DNA of 64,000 bases from Agelaius tricolor. Lineage: Eukaryota; Chordata; Aves; Passeriformes; Icteridae. The position numbers and the translations under genes are program-made. The notes under the pieces are model-generated. The model saw only the letters and a program-made list of their open reading frames with translations. It was not told where the DNA came from and ran no database searches. The stretch spans positions 14,600,001 to 14,664,000 of the forward strand of contig JALJCS010000004.1 of NCBI GenBank assembly GCA_023055355.1, in the 5' to 3' direction. This document shows, piece after piece, positions 49,023 to 60,096 of this stretch; position 1 is the first letter of the stretch, and every line of letters starts with the position of its first letter.

Positions 49023-52000
49023 GTGTGTATAACAGGCCTTGAATATGTTAACTCCCTCACTACACTTGCCTTTATCATTCACCTCTCAGATCAATCCCCT
49101 GCATCTGTCAGTTTCCATATCTTCCTCCTACAGATTTTTGTCCTCCATAATAAAGGTAAAAGTTTCTCAGTTGTAGGACTAAGTCAAACCCTTGTCCTAA
49201 ACACTTGCCCTGTCAACCCTGTTTCTACAAGCTGCCCCTGTTCTGCACACTTTCATGTTAGGGAGATCAAAAAGCTAAGTTTGTCACCTCTCTGCTTTGG
49301 GCATTAAATTCTCAGGCAGAGAAGCCCATGAAATTTGACTATTCTGTTTTCATGGCAGAGGATTCCTCTGCTTTTCTGAAGCTGCTCTACACCCATGCCA
49401 TATTTCACACCTCAGCTGGAGATGACTCCATCTCCCACCTTTTCCCCTTCCCACAGCCATCACTTTTCCTTCCTTCAAAACTGTTGCCTGCCACAGCATA
49501 CAAGCACAGCAGGTCAAGACTCTGCCTCTGAACTCCTCCAGCCCTTGGTGGCCACAAGCACAGCTTTGTGGTGTTTTCATTGCAACACAAGCCTTCTCAC
49601 ATGAATGAGCACTCTCCACACCTAGCCAGAATTTGTAGCCATCACTCACAGAGGCTGAGATTGCTACCAACTGACCTGGTGCTTTGCAGGTGGACTGGCA
49701 CATTCTTTTTTTGAATAATGGTTTCAGGGTTTCATATAAGAAAGATCCATATGGATCAAGCTGCTTCTACCTTACCAGATCTCCAAGGGTTGCACTTGGT
49801 CCAGCTCATTGTATGCAGACAGAAAGTCCCCCATCCAAGCAAATTTCTGATTATCAGGATAATTCAAGCAGACGTTATACCAAATCGAGGACATGGCAAT
49901 AGAAAGAGCTGCAAAAGGCAACTAATCTTTCTGTGTGGTTAACTGCAGATTTACAACCTCCCTTTCCTTGTTGCAATTGCTTGTACTCATGCCTACCTCT
50001 AGTGAAAAATTCTGGTGGCTCAGGCACATTTAAGTACAGAAACATATCGAGACCCATATGGTCTTGAAGAGGTTGCTGAACCCACCCTACTGCAGTACTT
50101 AACACCTATTAAGTAACTGTGGAAGAAAGACCCAGTACTTAGATGCATCATTCACATTCAATTTTACTTGAGATGTCTTGCTCTGCTGCCAAAGTGGTGG
50201 ATAAGAGAAAAACTGAACATAGAAGTTACCATGCAAGTGCTGCTGAAGATAGGAACAAAAAATCAGGTGCTGTAAGCTGTGATACTGTGGCAGGTAGTGC
50301 TCAGCTTTCTTCTGAATTACAGTTTTCCCCAGAGTGTAGTAAATGACAATATATTGCTCCAATACAGGTACCACTGGAGGAACTCAAGGTGTTTTGCAGG
50401 CAGTAAACTATAAAGTTGAATGAACATATTTTTTATCAATTACCCCCTTCTCTTGGAAAACTTTTCTGGTGTAATCCTGCTAGACTCTGTGTAGTTGTGT
50501 TAAGCACTGAATACAACCCAAAATTTTAAGGACCTTAATTGGGAAGAAAGTGTATTTAGAACACTGTCTGTATATGTTAACTTTACTACAAACAACCTGT
50601 GTGCCCACAAATCCATCCTTCCATTTCTCCTGGTTGTTTGCTCTTATAACTTTAATTTTATACTACAGTATCTCTGGAGTCTGAACTTAGACACTTGATC
50701 TCAGCAGAAGCATGAGGATGCTACTGCTTGATGGGCTGACGTGCACAGACTGGTTGCTCAGAGTAGCAGAGCATGGGGGTGATGAACTTCTGTTCTTCCT
50801 TCGATACACAAGCAAGAATATCAGTGATGTTCTGGACATGACAAGGGTGCTGTTATTTACTGCTATCATCTACTCGATTTGTGAGAACACAGAGAAAAAT
50901 CTCAATGGAAAGTTTTTTAATGTTATTTCCTTTCCAAACTACAGCTTCAGTGTGTAAAGAGGCGAGACCCAGATCAAAGCACACCAGCAGGGAATACTAC
51001 AGGCAGCAAAGAGAGGCAGTATTCCTATATCCACAGCTGCTGTTAGCAATCCCGTAAAATTCGTGCAACATCTCTGAAGCAAAATACAGTCCCACTGGGA
51101 AACACTGTCAGACAGCAAGGAGTTTCAAGCAAAACTAATATTTCCACCTACCTTAACTGTTAGCACAACAAACAGACATTTCACTAAGGAGCACATCACT
51201 TTTTCACCTCTATTCATACGATCAACTTTTTTCTCTGTATAGCAGAAATATTCATTTTCCATGTCTGCATCCCAGACTTAGCACCTCCTTTTCTGTCTTC
51301 CTCAAACTCATCAAACAAAACTAAAAACAAAGACAAAACAACTACCAGTAGCAGGTTTGAGGATAAGATTCTCAAAACTGCCTAATTTTGCAATTCTGGA
51401 TCAGAGATCTCAGTCCTGAAGCATTTAATGTCATCAAAGTGATTAGGGACCTAGAGCATGACCCAGGAAAGAAGGTGAGGGAGATGGGCTTGTCTGGTAA
51501 GGAAAAATATAAGCCTGGAGTTCTTTAGCAGTAACTTAAAAATATGTCAAGGCCATTACACAGAAACCTTACCATCAGTTGCAGGTGGAATAACAAGGCC
51601 AGGGATTGCATTTCGGAAGTTTTGGGCAAAAAAAAAGGAAAATATTTTCGAAGGTGCAGATGATTATAAAGCCCTGGATGGACTTACCACAAGGAAATAG
51701 AAGTATGTTTGGCTGTTTGGAAGGGTCTGAGGTAGAAACCTCACACTGAAGAACCAGCAAAATTGTCTAGGGTGAAGCGCAGAGCGAGGAAGAAAGGAAG
51801 GAAAAAGGACACAGCTGGTAAGCTGTGAAGTGGAGGAGTTCAATCATTAAAGTTTCTTGATTCTTGGGATAAACTTTAATATGTCAGACTATCTCACAGA
51901 GGTATATCACTTGTCATGATGACAAATGAATGACATTTTCCTCCCTTAAGGCCATTTGACTTCATCACATATTTTGACAGCTACATGATTCCGAAGACAG

Positions 52001-52420
52001 CTCTTGCCAAGAGATGTCATCATAATTCACAGATACTTTCTTCACAGATAGAAAGGAAATAGTTTAGTGAACATTCAAAAAGCAATTAGAGGAGAAAAAC
52101 TACCACATGCCCCTGAGATTTTTGTTGGAGCTTTATTATCACAAATAATATCATAAACTAGCGATTAACTGAACTTCTAAAAACTATTTGAAAAAAATTA
52201 TGTGGAGAATCATACTTCATGAGTTTGACAGCAAGTAAAAAAAAAAGGAAAGACTTTAGAAAGTTTTTCAGATTGTTTCCAATTATTTTTTTTCTTTTTT
52301 CTTATCTTCCAGAATTGTAAATTCCTAGTTCCACTGCCAATTTTTTTTTTTATTTTGGGTTAAATTCAAGTGATCTGTACTAACTAGTTTAAAATGGTAT
52401 TTTCACTCTAAAAGACAGAA
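49023..52420. other. Unique noncoding DNA
   Basis: I recognise no gene. Bases 51430-51530 have a faint resemblance to CR1 ('gattagggacctagagcatg', 'ggtgagggagatgggcttg', 'agcctggag'), too worn to call confidently. A purine-rich run at 51783-51807 is low complexity. Confidence 0.45.
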
Positions 52421-52468
52421 AAAAATCCCCCCATGTGACTTCAGTTGAAGTCACATGGAGGGATTTTT
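52421..52468. repeat. Near-perfect palindrome, 23-bp arms
   Basis: Left arm 52421-52443 and right arm 52446-52468 are reverse complements except for one C/T difference, separated by only GT. The core reads CATGTGACTTCA / TGAAGTCACATG. With such a short spacer it is a strong cruciform or foldback candidate. It directly joins an ATT-rich tract. Confidence 0.92.
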
Positions 52469-52574
52469 AATAATAATACAAATTATTACTATTAATTATA
52501 ATTTATATTATTAATAATAATTTTATTATTTATTATTGATTTAATATTTTAATAATAATAATTATTATTATTTT
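52469..52574. repeat. (ATT/AAT)n tract
   Basis: About 100 bp of AAT, ATT and TTA triplets with few interruptions, ending in an exact 22-bp palindrome of AAT units followed by ATT units (52551-52572). This is simple-sequence DNA, prone to slippage and strand exchange. Confidence 0.9.
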
Positions 52575-54644
52575 GGAGTTCAGTACAATCTGATACTTCT
52601 TGTGTGCAACATGCTCTCAGTTAGCTGTTTTGTTCTAGCCTCTGCCTAGTCCGTGACCTATTCAGGCAGAGAATTCCCAGTTTGTCTCAACACCTACAAG
52701 TGTGGTGATGCTGGTTTACATTTCTAGATTTTATAACAAAAATATATATTCAGAGCTATATTTCAACCTGGAACAATGGAGTAATCAAACTCTGTTCACA
52801 CCCACACTGTTGATATATGGATATTAATTTACATAGGAAGAAAACAACACTGGAATTACTGCTGTGAAATTGAACACAGGATGCCTGATGCAGTATCATG
52901 TAGTATTATACCCCATGGCACCTACACCTTGCAGTGTTTTCCAGAACTCATGCTTTGAAGTAAGAAATATTAGTCTCTTTGTTCTTGCCTGGTCAGAAAA
53001 CTCCACCTAAAAACAGTTTCAATAGCTCATTGTGCAAGGCAATCTATCTTTCAGAGAGAAACATTTTGCTTCTCTTAAAAGGCAAAATGCCAAGTGAACC
53101 AGGTGTAATTTATTGAGTATATTCACTTTGTTTATGGCAATTTGTATGTGGGAAGAATAATGTAAGACTGAGGAAATTATTACCCATATTTCTCCTAAGC
53201 AGCAAAACAGTGTGAAATTCAGTTATGCAAAAACCCCATCTTAATCCCAAGTACTTGTTTTTGATAAAAGAGTTCTTAGAGTTCTTTCCAATTTACCTAT
53301 TCTGGAATTTTATATTTAGTAATTAGGAGGAAAGTTTGAAGTTTACACTATTACTACAGTATAAAATATTTAAAATTTTAAGAAATTTCATCCTTATTTG
53401 AAATCCACTCACCCTCCTTTAGCCCTGTGTTCTAGGGATATCCAATCCATTCATTTAGTGTATTACAACTACATCCAGGGCATATTCTGTTCTGAATACC
53501 CCCAACTCGCTTGCTACTTTACAGATGCAGAATATGACTGTCTTCTAAATTTTCCACTGTTTCCCAGGATTGCTTGATCAGCAGTTGGTAGATGATGCTG
53601 TAATACACAAGTTTTAGAGGCCCCTTTCCCTTAGTTCTTCAAAAGTTAGGCAGTGGAATGTAGAGTTTTGATGGTTGGGGCAAGAGTGATGTGGCAAGCA
53701 ACAAAGAACTGCAAGGCCACTTAAAAATCTTTCTGAGAGCAAATAGAATCTTCCAAGGGAAGAGCTGCTTGCTTGAAGAGTCAAGCTGCTTAGCCTGGGA
53801 TTGTGGAGGTAAGGTTTTTTCTGTGGTTTTTTTCTGTCCAGGGAACACTACATACAGCATGAATGAACAAGCTGAATGTATCAAAGTGCTCACAAAATGC
53901 CTTCTCCTAACATTCCTTTTCCAGCAGGAAGCCAGCTTGCCACTCCACCTTCCACCCCAAGTGCCCCCTGCTACACAGCAGTTTTTTGAGGAAAGCATTC
54001 ATGCTTTGGTCAAATGATTCTGCCTCTCTATTATGCATCAGATTTTAACTCACACCTATCAAAGTTGTAGTGGAGACAAGACAATCATTACACATCAAGG
54101 ACCACCACACTGAACACAAATTAACATTTGCTCTGTCAGCCTAACATACCATAAAAATTACTTTACTCTGTGCACAATAAAGACATATTTCTTAACTTAA
54201 GCCTGCTTTCACCATTGAGAATCCTAAGTAGAAGGAGAGAGAAGTTATTTCACACAGGAAGCAAGTTTATACAGAGTCAGATTCATAGCAAAAGAGTTAA
54301 CAAGTTTATCATCAAATGAAAATACCTGTCACTTAGTGTTTTAGAGATCCACTGTCTAAAAACAACACAAATATATTACTGCTTTGAGGATAGTGTTTCT
54401 TCAAAAACCTGTAGAAGTTAGAGATGAACTTTTATGATAGTGTCAAGCTGGTCATTAAATGCTGCAGATTAACAGCAATGAGATAAAAGACACTCTTGGG
54501 CAATATTGGTTGCTGTATTTCTCAGTGTTGCATTTCCCTAAGTGTTTAATGTTTTTCCAGATATAGAGAGTTTTTATCACTTCATACATGTTTAAAATTA
54601 AAGAGCTGGAAACATTGTTTTCTTTGATTAGCCCCAAGACCTAA
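52575..54644. other. Unique noncoding DNA
   Basis: I recognise no repeat or gene. The open frames of 119 codons (minus) and 108 codons (plus) at 53639-54017 overlap each other almost completely; neither shows a domain I know. Confidence 0.5.
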
Positions 54645-54722
54645 TTTGCTGGATGGCTCTGGGCAAGTTGTTTTCATTTCTTGGCCATCTGCAAAAGTGT
54701 AATAACACAGATAATACCCATA
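54645..54722 (+). mobile_element. MIR-like ancient SINE fragment
   Basis: The order of blocks fits the 3' half of a MIR element (tRNA-derived SINE, pre-dating mammals): 'ctggatggctctgggcaagttg', 'ttcatttcttggcc', 'atctgcaaaagtgtaataa', then 'acagataatacc'. Many positions differ from the remembered consensus, as expected for an ancient amniote copy; an L2-type element shares this 3' end and is the alternative. Confidence 0.55.
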
Positions 54723-55781
54723 CATCTCCAGCTTTGCAACAGACTCATATTGACATATGACTCATAGAGTCATATGACATTTGAGAGTCTGCCCTTGATC
54801 TCAGAGCATTTTTATGAGCAAGGTAATATCATGCACTATCACCTGTTCTGTGCTTTTCTTGAATAGCAGTTGAATGAACCTGACATCAAGCTCTGCAGAC
54901 TCCCTACAAGGCGTGAGTTTCGGTCACACACAAAAAGCTCTTGTGACCTCAGATCTGTTGTGCAAGGACCCTACAGACATGCTACCTTAAAGAATCTTAG
55001 GTATACGTGGTTTAGGAGAAATAATATGAAATGGTATTTCCCTATTGCAAAACAATGGTATTACATTAAATCATTACATATCATGGAACTAAAGCAAACC
55101 TGGAAACTGCAAGTGGCAAAACCAGAGTTTATCTTAGAAACAAGAGAATTGTCATTGGAGTAAGAGTCTGAAATTTATTTCCATGGTGCAATATTACCAT
55201 CATTTGCACTATGTAACACTTTAACTGTGTAAAAAGTGGGAAACAACAGGAATAAGGGATTCATAGTCCTTGCAGAAGCCTTTTTCAATTAGGCCTTTCC
55301 CACAAATTTAAGCCGACAGTCATGTTAAGGGACTTTTGACAACACTGAAAACTTAAACTCATCACTTTCAAAGCAGCAAGGAAGCCATAGTACCAATGCC
55401 TGGGATTAAATTGAATTTCCTCATGTTCACTATGGGTTCTGTAGGTACAGAAGTAGATAAGAAGCTCCATTTTCATGAAGGAACAAGTTTCTAGATTTCC
55501 TAGCTGTGTGGGAAGGGTGAAAGACAGGAGAGATGCAACTCAAAAGCTCTGAAATTGGAGAGAAAATTGATAAACTCTGCTGTGTCTTTCAAGGCATGTG
55601 GTGATTTGGGGGGCTTAAGATGTCCTGGCAAGACTTACAGAGAAAGGGGAATTTGAATGTTGCAGAGTAGAAGTTTAGAAGCAACCAAGAAGAAATCCAC
55701 AAGCTGCCTTAGATTCTCAGACCTCTGAAAATCTCTTGCAGACAAAAAAAAAAAAAAAAACCAACAACTCCGCAGAGAATA
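54723..55781. other. Unique noncoding DNA
   Basis: I see no gene. It holds a 10-bp exact inverted repeat, CATATGACTC (54754-54763), loop ATA, GAGTCATATG (54767-54776), and a run of 17 A residues at 55744-55760. Confidence 0.5.
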
Positions 55782-55970
55782 TTGAGAAAATTGGCTGGCA
55801 TGAAGCCCAACATAGTTTTGGAGGGGAAAAAAATTACAGTAAAAAGTTATAATAATATACTCTGGCTGAAACCTAAACCCACGAAGTTTGTGGTCCCAAA
55901 TGTTGCTGATTTCATCCTGGGTGTTAGCTTAACTTGTTTACTTTGCAACCAAAAGAAAACTCGCAGATAA
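55782..55970 (+). pseudogene. Possible fatty-acid-binding-protein exon-2 relic (weak)
   Basis: The frame reads RKLAGMKPNIVL, then G-x-x-I-T-V-K-S. This resembles the start of exon 2 in the FABP4/5/8 branch of cytosolic fatty-acid-binding proteins, with one residue missing after the methionine and two more before the glycine. After KS the match fails: about 24 unrelated residues precede a FILG motif that FABP4 has about 8 residues on. I see no exon 1, exon 3 or matching splice acceptor. A chance match remains quite possible. Confidence 0.2.
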
Positions 55971-58349
55971 AAAAATCCTATTTCAGGAAGTGGCAACATC
56001 ATAATTCCAAGAAAAACCCAACTGGGGACTGTGTGGCTTGTCTTATAAAATATCTGCAGAAATATACAGCTTAAAAAAACAGAGTTGTCTCAGATGAGCA
56101 CAATGCAACTGCTGCTAGGGGTTGTGTAGGTGCACATCTAGATTACTCATAGCACTCCAGGCTGTCTTCTCCTTCCTGAGTTTGTCTCAAGGCTACTGTG
56201 CTTTGGCTTGCAACCAATTTAATTCTGTCATTCAGCCAGCTGCTTGGAATAAAACTTCTCAGCCACTGGCTGTCCTGTTAGTCCTTATACCTGCCTCAGC
56301 TCCTATTTTTGGGCTAAGCAAGGCCTGTTTTTTAGGACAGTATTCAAAACTGTGAGAGGAGACCAAAAATTCTCTCATGGGCAAAGAATGCCAAATGACA
56401 GAGAAATCACATGGCTGAAGTACCCATTTCTGGAGTTGAGAATGTGATGTACTTATTTACTTCAGCAAGCAATACCAACACTCCAGGTGAAGTTACTGTT
56501 CAGTAACAATATGGGCCTCCTGTCACTCTGTTGCTAGATGATAAATTGTCTACACCTGGTGAGCTAACACAATGCTTATTCCTCAAAGACCAGTGGCCTA
56601 TGAAACTGCTCAATGCCCATTGTGTGAGAAGGAGAACTGGAAGTTCACCAGCCCCAATGCCCTGCCAAATTAATAGATCAGCTGTAACACTGGGGTCCCT
56701 GAGCACTAGGCTCCACTGAAGAGACTCTCAGGACTGAAGAGGCCACATGTGTAAAGGGGAGAGAAAATGTGTTAATGATTTTAGGGAAATGATTATCATA
56801 TGTATGTTTATTCTGGGACCATTAAAGAATATGAAGGTAAAATATAGTATGTAAACAAAACCTTTCCTGCACTCCTCATGCATGACTTTCAGAGGAGCTA
56901 TCCCCCTGTGCATCTGGTCAAAGAAACAATACCTACTTAATACTATATTGGGTTAAGGAGTTTTTTATTTTACAGATTCATGGTAACAACTCCATTTTAT
57001 TTTGTAGATATAAGTAAATTCTTACTTGACAGCAAGTAAGAATTTAGGGTTTCACTTTAAGAAGTTTCTTGGCCTTGTAAGTATGCAGCTTAAAACATGG
57101 AGTACACCCAAAAGACTCAATCCAGAAATCAAATACTAAAGGATTTAAAATCTGTACCTAACTGCATCAGTGCACTTACTGCTATTGCAAAGTTCTCTAG
57201 TGTAGAAAACCTCCCTACATTTAGAAAACTCTAATTCATTGATTTAGTTAGCACACAGTCAAAATTTTGCCAAAGCATAATCTGCTACATGAAGGATTTG
57301 GCTTGATCTTTTTCTAGATGACATTAAAGTATCCCCCTTTCCCCAAAGACTCACTTTACAAGTCATGGATCTAATTTTTTCCTAGTAGAATTTTACTAAT
57401 GTGAGCCAAAATTCTTTGTGGAGCAGCATGCAGTGAGATTATCTATCTGTATTTTCCTTCTAATGGTCACTAAGCATGTATTCTGGCCTAATACAACTGT
57501 CATATATAAGTGATGCCTGCATTAATACCTGACATGGCTGGCCTGTCTCTACCCTTCCAGGAAACACTGAGATAGCCTCCTGTAGAAGACAAGTAAAAGC
57601 ATAGATCCCTACCCTTGCTGGTATCAGTGGTTGCCTGGGAACCCATTTGTTTTACCACCCAGACATTTTAGGTGGAAAAACACTCATGCTCTTGAAAATA
57701 AGTGGCATGGTCAGCCCATGAGTTCATGAAACTCTATACGCTCCAGAAGGTGCTGCATTGCTGCTTCTCCATGCCATTCTTTCCACATACTCCTTCTTAA
57801 GTACATGATGCAAATCCACTTGTGCAGAGACAGTTTTACAATTTATGTGAATAGTATATAATGCAGTGAAGAGCCAGTGTGATAGAAGCTTCAAGATATT
57901 ATAGAGATAGAAGCTCACTCACACAGATAATCAGGAGACAGGAATTAATTTCAAAAAAATGAAAAAAAAAAAAAAGAAAGACTAAAATATGTGGGTAAGA
58001 AGGTTTTGTGTATTTATGCATCTGCTTTCTTTTTTTGAATACATGGTAAAACACGGAAAGCTAAAGATAAGCAAACCCACATTAACTTTGCAGCTAATGC
58101 CAGTTCTGACAAGGTGCACATCAGAACCCTGATGGCCACTATGGAATAAGGAGCAAAACTTATCTGGTGGGCAAAACTGTGCAGCCAGGTAACTTTGTCC
58201 ACGGCAGGAGTTGAGCAAGCAGAAATAGCATGAGTTACTGGTACCAGACCTTATTCAGAGAAGAGACATGCCTCAAAATTGCTATGAAGACTGTATCAGA
58301 TGTATGTTGGGGTGGACAGATGGCAAACCTTCTTCTTCTATTTTTCAAG
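55971..58349. other. Unique noncoding DNA
   Basis: I recognise no gene or transposon. It contains the inverted repeat listed separately at 57015 and an A run at 57962-57975. Confidence 0.5.
57015..57046. repeat. Perfect 14-bp inverted repeat, 4-bp loop
   Basis: Left arm TAAATTCTTACTTG (57015-57028), loop ACAG, right arm CAAGTAAGAATTTA (57033-57046). Exact complementarity, short loop. Confidence 0.92.
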
Positions 58350-58606
58350 CTCACGGCTTAGCGGCCCCCAATTAAAACTGTAAAATTCGCACGCTGACAC
58401 TTTTGGATGTCGTGACCCCTCCAAAACGCCTGGAGCGGTACCAGCTGTGCCAGCAGGGGTCGGGTTGAGCACAGCACAAGCAAGCTTGGCTCCGAAGCCT
58501 GCTCCGTGCAGCGAGCAGGCCGGGGAGCTGCCCGCAGTGTCCGTCCCGGCGGGGCTGGCCGGCAGCCCGGGGAGCGCGGCCTGGTAGGCCTTGCCGGGCT
58601 GCTAAT

Positions 58607-58618
58607 GCCATCTGCTGG
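58607..58618 (-). promoter_or_regulatory. Candidate CTCF binding core
   Basis: The minus strand reads CCAGCAGATGGC, which fits all 12 positions of the CTCF core CCASYAGRKGGC. CTCF is the vertebrate insulator and loop-anchor protein. The first base after the core (A) fits, the next does not. Location inside the only CpG island makes it more credible than an isolated motif. Binding depends on methylation and flanks that cannot be judged here. Confidence 0.45.
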
Positions 58619-58679
58619 CTACACATTTCCCGGCCGCGGCCAGCGGGACAGCCCGCGGGCACCTACGGACACACCTCAC

Positions 58680-58730
58680 CTTCTTCTTGCTGTGGAAAGC
58701 GGGCAGGCTGCGAGATCCTGGGAGAGCTGA
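58680..58730 (-). other. Candidate exon, minus strand (51 nt)
   Basis: On the minus strand a pyrimidine-rich stretch ending TTGTTCCCCACAG (acceptor-like) precedes base 58730. The segment ends with AAG just before GTGAGG (donor-like, near consensus) at 58679. All three frames through the 51 nt are open. If the acceptor is not used, the donor could instead end a first exon starting farther right, with the CpG island lying over intron 1. No protein family is recognised and no partner exon was found. Confidence 0.2.
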
Positions 58731-59564
58731 CTGTGGGGAACAAGAAGCAAAAGACCAAAGCGCACTATTGTGTATTGATGTACAGAATCACCCTAGGCCT
58801 CCTCCATCTGCCCTGGGAAAAGAAGCTTAAGAGGGAGGTTTTTTCACTCCAGCTCAAAGGGTCTCTTTATGTTCGTTCCTTACATATTCAGCATAGATCC
58901 ACTCAAGGGATGCAAATCACCAGAAATTTTCCATGTTGGAAAATAGTGCTTCTGAAAAGTGAATCTGTGCTGGCAGCTGGTATTGCTGCAGGGGTGGGTT
59001 GTAGCTCTGGCACTCCAGTGAGGGCAGTGGGTGGCACAGTGTGGGTAGCTGGGTGTGCTTAGCCCTGTAGTGATCCCACAGCCAGGCTTCATATGGGACA
59101 AGGCGGCAGGGGACCACTCACTACTCTCACTGATGTCCCACACTTGGGCCCTTCAAGGAGCTCTGAACTCAAAAGTTTCCTGTGAACTGAGAGAAATCTA
59201 CAGTACTAACAAGCACCACTGTGACTTGAAGTCGGATCTCAGTTAAGCAGCTCTCCCAGAAGAGTCAGAAGGAGAGCAAACTTACAGAGTATCAAATCAA
59301 TGTGTATGTTAAAGTGCTATTACTTGGCCAATGCAAAATCTAAATTACCAGACAATGGAAGTCCCTCAGTGTGACATAAACTAAGAAAATTCTAAATGTC
59401 TAAACTTTCTGATTTTGAGATTCCATTGTCATGAACGACTTACACTTATCAGTCAGTTGTACTGAAGAAAATTTTAAGATGTATCTTGAAGAAGAACAAC
59501 AGAGGAGTTCCAGAGAAGTGCTACTACTGAGACGCATTTAGGTATGTCTACCCTAAATTCCATT

Positions 59565-59592
59565 TTGTAACACTGCTGATGTAGTGTTACAA
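59565..59592. repeat. Perfect 10-bp inverted repeat, 8-bp loop
   Basis: TTGTAACACT (59565-59574), loop GCTGATGT, AGTGTTACAA (59583-59592). Exact, with a nearby AT-rich flank. Confidence 0.85.
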
Positions 59593-60044
59593 TATTATTT
59601 ACAGAAAGTGATATTATGTTCTATTAGGTGCACTGACTAAAGCAGATGATACCACTTTGGTTTCTGACTCCACCTCCCCATCACATTTCATGTTTGATCT
59701 CTTTTGTAAACAGATAATCTGATATCTGAGACAAACTTTCCACAGCATTGCAGAGAGGGTGTCACAACTGTGATGGCATCAGACAGGCAACCATTTGGTC
59801 CAATGAGAGTTTTACCTCTCCCTATAGCTCTGACCTCATTTTACTCAGAGATAACTTTTTAGGAACCCAGACTGATCTTTCTGATAGTACTGGTGCAACT
59901 TGGCTGGACACAAAAAAATCCCACATGAAAATCAAACTCTAGTCATTTGTATTAGCTCCAAATGTCTTCAGAGCTGGTTGCTCAAGATAATGGCCAGTCT
60001 CTTACTGTGAACTACAAGATATACCATCTGCTAGACTTAAACTA

Positions 60045-60096
60045 AAAATGCCTTGATTAAAGAAATGGCATCAAAATGCCTTGATTAAAGAAATGG
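60045..60096 (+). repeat. 28-bp tandem duplication, 1.9 copies
   Basis: The block beginning AAAATGCCTTGATTAAAG at 60045 is repeated from 60073, with identical sequence for the 24 bases present in both copies. The absence of differences indicates a recent duplication, or an assembly artefact. Confidence 0.92.

Larger units (their letters stand above)
58350..58730. promoter_or_regulatory. CpG island, candidate promoter or regulatory element
   Basis: Roughly 30 CpG dinucleotides in about 370 bp by eye, G+C far above the flanks, and clustered CCGG, GCGCGG and CCGCGG words. The rest of the window is strongly CpG-poor, so this block has probably been kept unmethylated in the germ line, arose recently, or was gained by insertion. 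I do not recognise it as a transposon. The 96-codon minus frame inside it (58372-58662) has no known domain. A CTCF-type core and a splice-bounded segment lie inside it. Confidence 0.7.

Noticed and set aside
51430..51770. Very worn CR1 copy
   Set aside because: Only a few short blocks match and their order breaks down after about 100 bp, so I did not list it as a feature.
53639..54017. 119-codon minus and 108-codon plus frames over the same bases
   Set aside because: Mutual overlap on opposite strands, no recognisable domain and no CpG or splice context.
55744..55760. A run of 17 as the tail of a retrocopied mRNA
   Set aside because: No polyadenylation signal or transcript-like sequence precedes it on the left, and the possible FABP-like segment lies on the wrong side for a plus-strand tail.
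58372..58662. 96-codon minus-strand frame in the CpG island
   Set aside because: Composition is what GC-rich DNA gives (Arg, Gly, Ala, Pro-rich). Its start lies downstream of the donor-like site, and no domain is recognised.
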